Assembly: GCA_016789745.1 (NCBI GenBank)
Contig: JAEUQF010000335.1
Location: 1-32,593 of the forward strand
DNA from: Bryobacterales bacterium
GTDB lineage: Bacteria; Acidobacteriota; Terriglobia; Bryobacterales; Bryobacteraceae
DNA length: 32,593 nucleotides
Direction: 5' to 3'
Made by a program: the position numbers and the translations under genes. This document shows, piece by piece, positions 1 through 8,492 of the stretch. Position 1 is the stretch's first letter, and every line of letters begins with the position of its first letter. The notes under the pieces are model-generated. The model was not told the origin of the DNA. It ran no database searches and saw only the letters and a list, made by a program, of their open reading frames with translations.

Positions 1-1324
1 GACCACAATACTCGCCCAGGCATGGGAGCGCGGAGTTTTACTACCAGATACCCGTTCGCCCGATCTGGAAGTCGTATCCCATTTACCACCCGGACCGCAT
101 GCCGGCCGGTTATTTGGAGTGGCTTCGCCAGCAGGAGCCGCAGCAGATCTGGAACAGCGCGGCTTTGCAGACCGACGACGATTGGGTGCGGGCTGGGGAG
201 ATGGTTTTCGATGCGGCGATCGGGACCAACTCATTAGGAACTCGCGTGCCACGAGGTCCAGAGTATCTGCAGGACCGCTCCTGGTATGAGCGCGTGAAGC
301 CGCCCATCACCCGCGACGGCGTTAAGCCGTTCTACCGATACATCATCCGCAAGAAGGGCGAGATCGAAGTTGGAACGCTGGCCTGCGCAACCTGCCACAA
401 CGGGTAATGCCGGATGGCACGGCATGGAAGGGGGCGCAGGGCAATTTCCCCTTCGATCGTGCGATGGCCGATGATCTGGCCACGTTGGATGGGAACGCTG
501 CTACCGCGCGGCGCAAGCAGGCGCTGTTACGGCGATTGTACTTCGCACCATGGCTGACCACGGAGCAGACTGCGCTCTGGAGCGGCGAGTTTAACCCCGC
601 TTCCGTTCGCGATGCTCTCGTCGGCCGCAACCCGGGCAGCATGACCAGGCATCGCTCTCATCCAAATTTCCCCATCCAGATTCCGGATTTGATTGGCGTG
701 CAGCATAGGCGTTATCCCGATCGCACCGGCTTGCAGCAGAATCGTGGGTTGTCAGACCTGATGCGTTATGCTGCGCTCAATCAGGGCGGCGATGATCTAT
801 CGGCGTTTGGGGACTTCACACCCGCGGCCGCGCGCCAACGTCCGCTCGAACCGCAGAGCAGCTCGCGCTACAGCGATGAGCAGCTATATGCGCTGGCAAA
901 GTATCTGGAAAGCTTGCAGCACCCGCCGAATCCCAATCCGCGGAACGCGGCCGCCGTACGAGGCGAAAAGATCTTTGCTCGGGAAGGATGCGGCGGAGGC
1001 CATGCACCGCCCCTCTACACCAATAACAAGATCACGCCTGCCGCGGCGTTTGCAGTTCCGGCGGATCATCGGAGAAAGTACGACATCCTCAATGTCGTGG
1101 TGGGCGCGGATCCGGGACTCACGATGCAGACGCGTCGGGGCACCGGGTACTACAAAGTGCCATCGCTGCGGGGTGTTTGGGCCCGCAGTGCGTTTGAGCA
1201 TAGCGGTCTTTGGAGGACTGGCTGGATCCAGGGCGGCTTATGAGAGTGAAGGGGCACGAGTTCGGCCTGAAGCTTTCGCCGAAGGGACAAGGCGGCGTTG
1301 CTTGCGTTTCTAAAGACGCTGTAA
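1..1324 (+). pseudogene. Decayed di-haem cytochrome c gene (5' end outside window)
   Basis: Reading through from the window edge gives one c-type cytochrome once three frame changes are allowed. The first frame carries a CATCH haem motif ending in a stop at 405-407. The frame then shifts by one base and continues to about 1206 (FEHSG). It moves to a second frame for LEDWLDPGRL and KGHEFGLKLS, and returns at the G run 1284-1286 to finish as DKAALLAFLKTL with a stop at 1322-1324. The second haem site reads CGGGH instead of CxxCH, so one haem-anchoring cysteine is lost. A loop of roughly 15-20 residues between DPGRL and KGHEF also appears deleted; that length is from memory of homologues. The protein would have been a periplasmic electron carrier or a peroxidase-like di-haem protein. 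Single-base indels near short homopolymers could be sequencing errors, but the lost cysteine and the missing loop argue for real decay. Confidence 0.8.
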
Positions 1325-1464
1325 GGCCTGATTTTGGTTGGGGCCCCAGGTTTGCGCATGCGCGGACAGCACGCAGTCATGCTCGTCGCGGGCCTTGCCG
1401 ATGTAATTGAGCCAGAGCTTCACTTGCCTTCGATTGTAAGCCCGGCATAGGCTACGCTCATAGA

Positions 1465-2004
1465 ATGAGCCAAGAAGTCGCAACGCTGGGTGGAGGCTGT
1501 TTCTGGTGCCTGGAGGCGGTCTACGACGACATGAAGGGTGTGCTCTCGGTGGAGTCGGGGTACATGGGTGGCCACACGGAGAATCCCACGTACAAGCAGA
1601 TCTGCAATGGGGATACCGGGCATGCCGAGGTGGTGCAGATCACCTTTGATCCGGACGTGACCACCTACCGCGAGTTGCTGGAGGTGTTCTTCGCGATCCA
1701 CGATCCCACAACCCTGAACCGGCAAGGTAACGATGCCGGCACACAGTACCGGTCAGCCATCTTCTGGCATTCCCCCGAACAGAAAGAAGCGGCCGAAGCC
1801 TTGATCCGTGAGTTGACGACCGGCCAGTATTTCCGGGATCCCATCGTGACGGAGGTAACGCCGGCGGCGCGGTTTTACATCGCCGAGGATTATCATCAGG
1901 AATACTACGCGAACAATCCGTTTCAACCGTACTGCCTGTTCGCCGTGGCGCCGAAGCTGAACAAGTTCCGTCAGAAATTCACTGAGAAGCGCAAGAGCGC
2001 CTGA
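1465..2004 (+). CDS. msrA: Peptide-methionine (S)-S-oxide reductase MsrA
   Basis: This 179-residue protein has the usual length of a single-domain MsrA. It reduces the S-epimer of methionine sulfoxide in proteins and free methionine, in the cytoplasm, with thioredoxin as electron donor. The signature GCFWC is at residues 11-15, with Cys12 as the expected catalytic cysteine. The family sequences SGYMGG, PTYKQIC and GNDAGTQYRS follow, and a C-terminal Cys157 (PYCLF) can serve as resolving cysteine. No MsrB domain is fused. The ATG at 1465 has no clear Shine-Dalgarno sequence. The next gene starts 6 bases after its stop, so the two are probably cotranscribed. The 140 bases upstream (1325-1464) hold no recognisable gene and lie beside the cytochrome pseudogene. 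Confidence 0.95.
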   Translation: MSQEVATLGGGCFWCLEAVYDDMKGVLSVESGYMGGHTENPTYKQICNGDTGHAEVVQITFDPDVTTYRELLEVFFAIHDPTTLNRQGNDAGTQYRSAIFWHSPEQKEAAEALIRELTTGQYFRDPIVTEVTPAARFYIAEDYHQEYYANNPFQPYCLFAVAPKLNKFRQKFTEKRKSA

Positions 2005-2010
2005 AAGACA

Positions 2011-3108
2011 ATGCCCAATTCTCAAACCATCGGACTACCCAAACACGAACTGGAGACACCCGCGCTGTGCGTGGATGAGACGATTTATCGCCGCAACGCG
2101 GCGCGCATGATGGAGTTTCTGCAGCCGCGCGGTATCGGCTGGCGGCCGCACATGAAGGGGCAGAAGTGCCCGCAGCTGGCGCTGATCGCGCAGGAGGCTG
2201 GCGCGATCGGGGTGACGTGTGCCACGGTCTATGAAGCCGAAGTGATGGCGGAGGCCGGGATTGGCAACATCCTGATCGCGCATGAGACGACAGGAGCGCA
2301 GAAGTTGCGGCGGTTGGCGCGTCTGGAGCGGACCGCGCGGGTGATTTCGGCCACGGACTCGGCCGAGCATCTGGCGATGGTGGCGGAGGCGGCGCAGGCC
2401 GAAGGCGTGACGGTGCCGGTGCTGATCGAACTGAATATCGGCATGGATCGCGCCGGCATTGCTCCCGGTGAGCCGGCGCTGGAGTTGGCGCGGCAGGCCG
2501 TGAAGACGCCGGGCCTCGCGTTCGCGGGCATTATGGGCTGGGAAGGCCACGTGCTGACGATTGGCGATATCGAAGAGCGGACGAGAGCGACGCATCGCTG
2601 TATTCAACTGCTGCTGGATACGGTGGCGCTGGTGCGCAGCCACGGCATTCCGGTGGAGATTGTCAGTTCCAGTGGTAGTGGCACGTTTCTACAGGCGGGG
2701 CAGTTGGAAGGCATTACGGAAGTGCAAGCCGGGGGCGGAACGCTGTTCGACCAGATGTACCGGCGCTGGGGGGTGCCGAACGAGTTTTCGCTGACCGTAG
2801 TGACGCGGGTGGTGAGCCGTCCGAGCCCGACGCGTGTGATCACCGATGCCGGATGGAAGGCGGTGTGTCCGGATCATGGACTGCCACTCACGTTGAGCTT
2901 GCCGGAGCACAAGAGCTTTTCTCTTTCGGCAGAACATGGGAACCTGGAGTTAGCACAGCCGAGCGACACGCCGCGCGTGGGCGATGTGATTGAGCTTGTT
3001 CCTGCGTACACGGACTCGACGGTTTGCCTGCACGATGAGATGTGCGTAGTGCGTGATGGTGTCGTAACCGCTGTATGGCCCATTGCCGGCCGCTCGGGGC
3101 GACGGTAA
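2011..3108 (+). CDS. PLP-dependent D-threonine aldolase / D-serine dehydratase-like protein
   Basis: This 365-residue protein belongs to the fold-type III PLP family that includes D-threonine aldolase and eukaryotic-type D-serine dehydratase: an alanine-racemase-like barrel followed by a small C-terminal beta domain. The N-terminus reads ELETPALCVD, and RPHMKGQK places the PLP lysine at about residue 49. The segments IELNIGMDRAG and SSSGSGTF are typical of the family's barrel and phosphate-binding loop. The family normally binds a divalent metal through a His and an Asp or Cys two residues apart near the C-terminus. Here the corresponding stretch appears to be Y333-T-D335, so the histidine ligand looks replaced. 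Substrate therefore cannot be named; action on a D-amino acid or beta-hydroxy amino acid is likely. It lies 6 bases after msrA. Confidence 0.8.
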   Translation: MPNSQTIGLPKHELETPALCVDETIYRRNAARMMEFLQPRGIGWRPHMKGQKCPQLALIAQEAGAIGVTCATVYEAEVMAEAGIGNILIAHETTGAQKLRRLARLERTARVISATDSAEHLAMVAEAAQAEGVTVPVLIELNIGMDRAGIAPGEPALELARQAVKTPGLAFAGIMGWEGHVLTIGDIEERTRATHRCIQLLLDTVALVRSHGIPVEIVSSSGSGTFLQAGQLEGITEVQAGGGTLFDQMYRRWGVPNEFSLTVVTRVVSRPSPTRVITDAGWKAVCPDHGLPLTLSLPEHKSFSLSAEHGNLELAQPSDTPRVGDVIELVPAYTDSTVCLHDEMCVVRDGVVTAVWPIAGRSGRR

Positions 3109-3146
3109 GTCACCGGGCCCGGCTTGGCTGATGCCAGTTGCGTTGC

Positions 3147-3152
3147 GGAGGA
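3147..3152 (+). promoter_or_regulatory. Ribosome binding site GGAGGA deciding the start at 3158
   Basis: GGAGGA lies 5 bases before a GTG at 3158. In-frame ATGs at 3083 and 3131 would put 25 or 9 extra residues before the hydrophobic signal segment. The site and the resulting short signal peptide favour 3158. Confidence 0.6.
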
Positions 3153-3157
3153 TTTGC

Positions 3158-4180
3158 GTGCGTATTTTTCTGACACTGCTCAGTTTTGGTCTAGTGGGTT
3201 GGGCGGACGTGGTGACGCTCAAAAATGGGGACCGGATTACCGGGACCATCGTTAAGAAGGACGGCGGGAAGCTAACTGTGAAGAGCGACCTGCTGGGCGA
3301 AGTGACGATGCCCTGGGACAAGGTGGAAAGCATCCAATCCGATAAGCCGGTGTACGTGGCGCTGCCGGACGGCAAGACCGTACAGGGCACACTGGCGACC
3401 ACCGGAGCGGATGTGCAGGTGGCGGGCCAATCGGTGCCGCTGGTGCAGGTGCCAGCCATTCGCAACGATGCCGAACAACTCAACTGGCAGCGTCTGCAGA
3501 ACCCGCGGATTCTGGACCTGTGGGCGGGGAGCGGCACGCTTGGCTTCGCCGGTACGCAGGGCAATGCCGAGACGCAGACCATCACGACGGCGCTGGCGGC
3601 GCACCGGGTGACGCGCACCGACAAGGCTTCGATCAGCTTCAACGCCATACGGGCGTCGGCCTTCGCCAACGGCGTGAGTGCGCGTACGGCGCAGGCGGTA
3701 CGCGGCGGCTGGGCCTATGCGCGCAACCTGAAGCCGACCGTCTTCCTGAACACCTTCAACGACTATGAATACGACCGGTTCCAGAACCTGGATCTGCGCT
3801 TCGTGCTCGGTGGCGGTGCGGGCTATAACGCCATTCGGCGAGAGCGGACGAAGCTGGAGTTTCAGGCGGGCGCGGCGTACAACCGCGAAAACTTCAACAC
3901 GGGGCTGGTACGGAACTCGGCGGAAGGATACTGGGGCAACAACTTCAGCTTCCGCATGAACAGCCACACGACGCTGACGCAGAGCTATCGCATGTTCAAC
4001 AACCTGACCACGACGGGCGAATACCGCATCAACTTCGATATCGGGTTGACGACGAAGCTGACGAAGTGGTTGACGTGGAACCTGGCGCTGAGTGATCGCT
4101 TCCTGAGCAACCCGGTGCCCGGTCGGCAGAGCAACGATTTCCTGTACACGACGGGGTTGGGCTTTGTCTTTGCGCGGTAG
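3158..4180 (+). CDS. DUF481-type outer-membrane beta-barrel protein
   Basis: About 340 residues. From the GTG at 3158 the protein begins with a short signal peptide (MRIFLTLLSFGLVGWA) and then DVVTLKNGDRITGTIV, a sequence style common to exported proteins with a small SH3-like repeat domain. The segment LTVKSDLLGEVTMPWDKVESIQSDK continues this domain. From about residue 130 on, WAGSGTLGFAGTQGNAET opens a long series of alternating amphipathic beta strands rich in Tyr, Asn and Thr, ending in the aromatic-containing FLYTTGLGFVFAR. This is the pattern of DUF481 'salt-induced outer membrane protein' barrels. The role is unknown beyond an expected outer-membrane location. It lies about 50 bases after the PLP enzyme, and its 3' end touches the next gene, suggesting cotranscription. 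Confidence 0.75.
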   Translation: MRIFLTLLSFGLVGWADVVTLKNGDRITGTIVKKDGGKLTVKSDLLGEVTMPWDKVESIQSDKPVYVALPDGKTVQGTLATTGADVQVAGQSVPLVQVPAIRNDAEQLNWQRLQNPRILDLWAGSGTLGFAGTQGNAETQTITTALAAHRVTRTDKASISFNAIRASAFANGVSARTAQAVRGGWAYARNLKPTVFLNTFNDYEYDRFQNLDLRFVLGGGAGYNAIRRERTKLEFQAGAAYNRENFNTGLVRNSAEGYWGNNFSFRMNSHTTLTQSYRMFNNLTTTGEYRINFDIGLTTKLTKWLTWNLALSDRFLSNPVPGRQSNDFLYTTGLGFVFAR

Positions 4181-4181
4181 A

Positions 4182-4967
4182 GTGACGCGGCGCGAGTGGG
4201 CGGCGTCACTATTGGCGGCGCCGGCGGCGAACGCCGCGATTGCGAAGAGCGTGCGTCTGATCGCCCACCGCGGCGGCGTCGTGGAGGATGGCCGTCCGGA
4301 AAACAGCCCGGGCGCGGTACAGGCGGCCGTGGACCACGGCTACTGGATGATTGAGGTGGATGTGCGGCGGTCGCGCGATGGGGAACCCGTGCTCTACCAC
4401 GACGGTACGTTATCGAAATACTTCGAGGAAGCGCGCGGGGTGGACCAGATGACCTGGGCCGAACTGCGGCAACTGCGTTCGAAGCCCGCGGGCAAGCCGC
4501 CGCTGCATTTCGAAGAACTGTGTGCGATGTGCGCCGGCAAGATGCGCCTGATGCTGGACCTGAAAGGACAGTGGGATGCGGCTTTCTACCAGCGGCTGAT
4601 TCGCCATATCGAACAGGCCAAGGTACCGGGGCCGGTCTGGTCACTGGGCGGCCCGCGGGTGCGGCCGCTGTTTGAGGGCAAGGTGATGGTATCGTCCAAT
4701 CGCAAGACGCTGCAAGCGGCACTGGAGGCAGGCGAGCCGGTAGCGGAGCGTTACTTCCTGTTCGAATTGGGGAGTGATCTAGATCAGGCCGCGGTGGATC
4801 TGGCACGGCGGCACAAGGTTGCACCGGTAGCGGCGATCAACACGTTTCGCTACACCATGGCGAAGCGGGATGAGTGGGAAGGACCGAAGGAAGACATCGC
4901 GCGCCTGCGGCGGATGGGTGTTACGGACTACCAGGTGGACTCGCGCTACGAGCCGCTGTTCGCGTAG
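4182..4967 (+). CDS. Glycerophosphodiester phosphodiesterase family protein, exported
   Basis: About 261 residues from the GTG at 4182, one base after the preceding stop. This start gives TRREWAASLLAAPAANA, a twin-arginine-like export signal. Upstream TTG codons at 4164 and 4170 are alternatives but overlap the previous gene. The GDPD catalytic pattern is clear: IAHRGG, then PENS, then EVDVRRSRDGEPVLYHDGTL, giving the His/Glu/Asp/His metal and acid-base set. LMLDLKG comes later, where family members have a conserved LxLEIK-like strand. The enzyme would hydrolyse glycerophosphodiesters to glycerol-3-phosphate and an alcohol, probably in the periplasm. It ends just before a hairpin terminator shared with the convergent receptor gene. 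Confidence 0.88.
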   Translation: MTRREWAASLLAAPAANAAIAKSVRLIAHRGGVVEDGRPENSPGAVQAAVDHGYWMIEVDVRRSRDGEPVLYHDGTLSKYFEEARGVDQMTWAELRQLRSKPAGKPPLHFEELCAMCAGKMRLMLDLKGQWDAAFYQRLIRHIEQAKVPGPVWSLGGPRVRPLFEGKVMVSSNRKTLQAALEAGEPVAERYFLFELGSDLDQAAVDLARRHKVAPVAAINTFRYTMAKRDEWEGPKEDIARLRRMGVTDYQVDSRYEPLFA

Positions 4968-4979
4968 GCCAGATCTAAA

Positions 4980-5022
4980 GGCAAGAGGCGCCTTCCCCCT
5001 GAGGAGAACGGCGCCCCTTGCC
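4980..5022. terminator. Bidirectional hairpin terminator between convergent genes
   Basis: Arms GGCAAGAGGCGCC (4980-4992) and GGCGCCCCTTGCC (5010-5022) pair over 13 bases with one mismatch around a 17-base loop. It lies between the stops of the + phosphodiesterase gene and the - receptor gene, so it can end both transcripts. No strong T run follows on either strand. Confidence 0.65.
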
Positions 5023-5045
5023 GACTTCGAACTGCGCGTATCCCG

Positions 5046-8000
5046 CTAGAACGTCACTTTCAGACCAAGTTGGACTTCCCTTGGGCCGTTCGGAGCGGCC
5101 TGGGCGCCGGTCACCTTACCGAAGTTCGGGCTGGTGATGTCGCCGTTCGGGTTATTGAACTTGGGCGTATTGGTGAAGTTGAAGCTTTCGGCGCGGAACT
5201 CGGCCTGGAAGCGCTCGGTGATCCGGAACTTGCGGAACAGGGAGAAATCCAGGTTGAACATGCCGGGGCCGGTGAACGCGTTGCGGCCGACGTTGCCGAA
5301 GGTGCCGGCAGAGGGCTGGGAAAACGCCTGGGTGTCGAACCAGGTGGTGTGCGTGCCAATGCCCTTCGGCGTGTTGAAGGCGCCATTCATGTTCGGGTCA
5401 TTCGAGGTGCCGGGGGCGTTGATGATGCCGCCGGGTACGCTCATGTTGAAGGGACCGCCGGTCTGCAGCGTAAGGATGCCATTGAGCTGCCAGCCGCCGG
5501 CAATCCAGGCGCCGGGACCGGAGGTGAGCATCTGCTTGCCTTTACCGAACGGCAGTTCGTAGATGTAGCTCTGAACGAAGACGTGGCGGATATCGCCATC
5601 GGCCCGGGCGCGGTTGCGGAGCGGGTTGATGTAGTAGCGATAGCCGCCATTGTCGGCACCGACGCTGTCGATGGCCTTGCCCCAGGTATAAGCCGTGGTG
5701 AGGGCGAAGCCGTTGGTGAAGCGGCGGTCCAACTTGACCTGCATGGAGTGGTAGTTGGAGTTGGTGCCGAAGAAGATGTTGTTGATGGCATCGCGGCGGT
5801 TGCCGGTGGCCGAAGTATTGAAGGGCTGTCCGGCGGCGCCGGCACCAACGATCAGGCCGGGGTTCATGTTGATGACGCCGGTGACGCCGGTGCCCTTGTT
5901 GCCGACATAGGCGACTTCAAAGGTGAACGAGCCGGGCAGTTGGCGTTGGACGGCGAGATTCCAGCTCTGGATGTAGGCTTCGCGTGCGTCGCGGCGCACG
6001 TGGTTAAAGACCGACGCGGGGGCGTTCGGAATAATGCCGTTGGAGGGAATCGGGAATGGCACGAAAGCCGGGAAGCCCTGGCGCATGGAGCCGGCGGCAA
6101 CAAAGGCGCTGGCGGCCTGGAAGGAGTTATTTTCGCGGACCGGGAAATTGAAAGCGTAGCCGTTGTCCGGCAGCGGCACCCAACTGATGCCGTACCCGCC
6201 ACGGAGTACGGTTTTGTCATTCATGCGGTAAGCGAGGCCGAAGCGAGGCGCGAAGCTGGTGTAGAAGGTCTCGCGGCCGAGGTTCATGGGGATGTTCCCG
6301 AAGCCAGCCACTTCCAGCGTGTTGTTGAAGGGGTTGAAATTGGAGAATCCACCCTTGACGCGCGGCACCGGGGGCGGCCAGAACTCGTGACGCAGGCCGA
6401 GGTTCAGCGTGAGCTTCGAGTTCACCTGCCAGTTGTCCTGCACGTAGCTGAAGAAGGGGTTCTGCAGGAACGTGGGGAAGATGAGGGGGAGGTCGCGACC
6501 CATTTCGTTGGGCACGTCCAGCAGGAAGCTGGCGAAGGAGTTGGCAAAGCTCTGGGCCGAGCCGGTGGTCAACTGGCCGGCGGCGTTGCGCGTGGCGAGC
6601 ACTGTGTTGCCTTCGCGGAAGTTGAAGCGGCCGCGCGGATTGAAGGTCTGGTTCTGCAGTAGTTCGTCGCGGTTGCGGCGGTAGTCGACGCCGACCTTGA
6701 TCGTGTGATTGCCCAGGATCTTGGTGGTGTTGACGATGAAGTTGAGGTTCTGTTCCCCGCGCTCCCAGGGGAGGCTTGGGGAGTAGCCGACGATGGGGTT
6801 GGAGAAGCCGTTGATCTGGACGTTGGTGATCCCGCCGGTAAAGTCGGAGACGTTCACGCCGGGGATGCCGAGTTCTTCCGACGTCTTCAGGTCGATGTCG
6901 GCGTTCTGGGCATCGTTGCGGTAGTACATGATGCCGGCGCGAACTTCGGTGATGAGTGTCGGACTCCAGACGCGTGTGTAGTTGATGGCGCCGTTGATGG
7001 CCTTCTGGACGCCGGTACCGGCGAAGTCGCGAAGGCCGCCGGCGCGCACGCCGTAGATCGGGGGATCGAACAGGTTGGACTGCTGGCGGGAGTAGCGGAC
7101 GCTGATGCGGTCATTGGCGCCGAACTGGTAGTCGGCCTTGCCGTCGCCGCCGTCGGTGGACTTCTGGCGCACCGTGGCGGTCTGGAAGTTCTGCAGTTCG
7201 GCGGTGTTGGTGGGCGCCGGAACCAGAGCCATGATGCGGGTTGCGATGGGGCTGATGCGGTTGGTGGGGATGGTGCGGTTGGGGAAAACGGTGCGGTTGG
7301 TGCCGTCGGCGTTGCCGCTGACCGGGTCGTAAATGTCGGTGCCGCGGGACCAGTTCAGGTCGCCCTGGCGGAAGGACATCATGGGGATGGTGCCCTGGTG
7401 AAAGTCGCCGCGGCGGTCGCGGATGCCCTGGTAGTTCACAAAGTAGAACAGCTTGTTCTTGATCACGGGGCCGCCGAGGGTGAAGCCGAAGTTGTTCACC
7501 GTGGTCACCGGCTTGGTGTTGGAGAAGAACGGCCGGGCGCCAAGGCGACTGACGCGGTTGAATTCAAAGACGCTGCCGTGGATGTCGTTGGTCCCGGATT
7601 TGAAGTTGACATTGGTGACGGCACCGCCGGCGCGGCCGAGTTCAGCTTCGTAGTTGGAGGTGGTGACGTCGACGGTCTGCAGGGCTTCAATCGAAGGGAT
7701 CATGGCCGTAAGCAGGCCGGTGCGCTGATTGTTGTCAACCCCTTCGAGCTGCACGTTGTTGGCGAGGCGGCTCTGCCCGTTGACGCGGGTGGAAAGCGAA
7801 TCCTGCACATTAAAGAACTCCGAGTGTGGGCGAAAGGAGCGGCTGGCACCGGGCACCAGGTTCAACAGGCTCTGGAAGTTGCGATTGTAAGCCAGCGGCA
7901 TGTCGGAGAGGGTGCGTGTTTCGATCTTGCGGCCGGTGTCGGCGCGGTCGGTCTGCAGGGCGGCGGCCTCGGCGGTGACACTAACAGATTCGTTAATCTG

Positions 8001-8327
8001 GCCGGGTTGCAGGATGACGTCGGCGCGGGCGGTGGAGTTTACCAGCACGTCGATCTGGTCGACGATGGCTTTGCGGAAGCCGGCCGATTCCACTTCCACC
8101 TTGTAGATACCGGGTTGGAGGTTGGGAAACGAGAAGTTGCCGCTTTGGTTGGACTGGCCAGACTGCGCGTTACCGGTCTGGGTAGCGGTTAGAGTGACTT
8201 TGGCGTTAGCGACCAGGGCGCCGGAGGCATCGGAAACCGAGCCGACCAGCGTACCGTTGACCGCCTGTGAATAAGCAATCCCCGTCAGGCAGACGAGTGC
8301 GAGAACAGCAACGAAGCTTTTTTTCAT
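5046..8327 (-). CDS. Oar-type TonB-dependent receptor with carboxypeptidase-regulatory domain
   Basis: This 1093-residue outer-membrane protein starts with a signal peptide (KKSFVAVLALVCLTGIAYSQ). Residues about 22-110 form a carboxypeptidase-regulatory-like Ig fold (GTLVGSVSDASGALVANAKV, then GNFSFPNLQPGIYKVEV). A TonB plug follows at about residues 120-240 (AEAAALQTDRADTG, NVQLEGVDNNQRTG, NFKSGTNDIHGSVFEF), then a very large barrel. It ends in LGLKVTF with the C-terminal phenylalanine typical of outer-membrane barrels. Members of this family import large substrates such as carbohydrates or peptides using TonB energy, and are heavily expanded in Acidobacteria. No ligand can be named from sequence. 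It stands alone: convergent with the phosphodiesterase and divergent from the pilus cluster. There is no strong Shine-Dalgarno sequence before the ATG. Confidence 0.92.
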   Translation of the reverse strand: MKKSFVAVLALVCLTGIAYSQAVNGTLVGSVSDASGALVANAKVTLTATQTGNAQSGQSNQSGNFSFPNLQPGIYKVEVESAGFRKAIVDQIDVLVNSTARADVILQPGQINESVSVTAEAAALQTDRADTGRKIETRTLSDMPLAYNRNFQSLLNLVPGASRSFRPHSEFFNVQDSLSTRVNGQSRLANNVQLEGVDNNQRTGLLTAMIPSIEALQTVDVTTSNYEAELGRAGGAVTNVNFKSGTNDIHGSVFEFNRVSRLGARPFFSNTKPVTTVNNFGFTLGGPVIKNKLFYFVNYQGIRDRRGDFHQGTIPMMSFRQGDLNWSRGTDIYDPVSGNADGTNRTVFPNRTIPTNRISPIATRIMALVPAPTNTAELQNFQTATVRQKSTDGGDGKADYQFGANDRISVRYSRQQSNLFDPPIYGVRAGGLRDFAGTGVQKAINGAINYTRVWSPTLITEVRAGIMYYRNDAQNADIDLKTSEELGIPGVNVSDFTGGITNVQINGFSNPIVGYSPSLPWERGEQNLNFIVNTTKILGNHTIKVGVDYRRNRDELLQNQTFNPRGRFNFREGNTVLATRNAAGQLTTGSAQSFANSFASFLLDVPNEMGRDLPLIFPTFLQNPFFSYVQDNWQVNSKLTLNLGLRHEFWPPPVPRVKGGFSNFNPFNNTLEVAGFGNIPMNLGRETFYTSFAPRFGLAYRMNDKTVLRGGYGISWVPLPDNGYAFNFPVRENNSFQAASAFVAAGSMRQGFPAFVPFPIPSNGIIPNAPASVFNHVRRDAREAYIQSWNLAVQRQLPGSFTFEVAYVGNKGTGVTGVINMNPGLIVGAGAAGQPFNTSATGNRRDAINNIFFGTNSNYHSMQVKLDRRFTNGFALTTAYTWGKAIDSVGADNGGYRYYINPLRNRARADGDIRHVFVQSYIYELPFGKGKQMLTSGPGAWIAGGWQLNGILTLQTGGPFNMSVPGGIINAPGTSNDPNMNGAFNTPKGIGTHTTWFDTQAFSQPSAGTFGNVGRNAFTGPGMFNLDFSLFRKFRITERFQAEFRAESFNFTNTPKFNNPNGDITSPNFGKVTGAQAAPNGPREVQLGLKVTF

Positions 8328-8358
8328 TGTTTACACACCGACCTGAAACTTGGACGAA

Positions 8359-8364
8359 ATTGTA
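8359..8364 (-). promoter_or_regulatory. Candidate -10 element for the TonB-dependent receptor
   Basis: On the - strand the hexamer TACAAT lies 31 bases before the receptor start in the 165-base divergent region 8328-8492. No convincing -35 hexamer is seen at the usual distance. The rest of this intergenic region shows no gene. Confidence 0.35.
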
Positions 8365-8476
8365 TCAGATTCAACGTCGGCGTGTAACGTAGACGCGCCG
8401 CTTTACGTCACGGCGGCGCGCCCTATTCTCCGGAGCCCTTTCCGCCGATAGAAGGTTGGGCGGGATTCTATCGCCC

Positions 8477-8482
8477 GGAGGA
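8477..8482 (+). promoter_or_regulatory. Ribosome binding site GGAGGA before the GTG-started cpaB-like gene
   Basis: GGAGGA ends 10 bases before the GTG at 8493. It supports this non-ATG start, which places the membrane anchor at the N-terminus. Confidence 0.5.
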
Positions 8483-8492
8483 AAGCCGCTTC

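Noticed and set aside
1210..1410. Separate small gene after the cytochrome
   Set aside because: Its first half (LEDWLDPGRL, KGHEFGLKLS) is the C-terminal part of the frameshifted cytochrome, and the rest has no support.
3083..3157. Upstream ATG starts for the DUF481-type protein
   Set aside because: They add a charged, Pro-rich leader before the signal peptide, and the first overlaps the previous gene. The GTG at 3158 has a well-placed GGAGGA.
5070..8192. Two long + strand open frames (about 530 and 495 codons) opposite the TonB-dependent receptor
   Set aside because: They are antisense shadows of a clear receptor gene. Their translations are Gly/Ala/Val/Glu-rich low-complexity sequence with no domain, as expected in GC-rich DNA.
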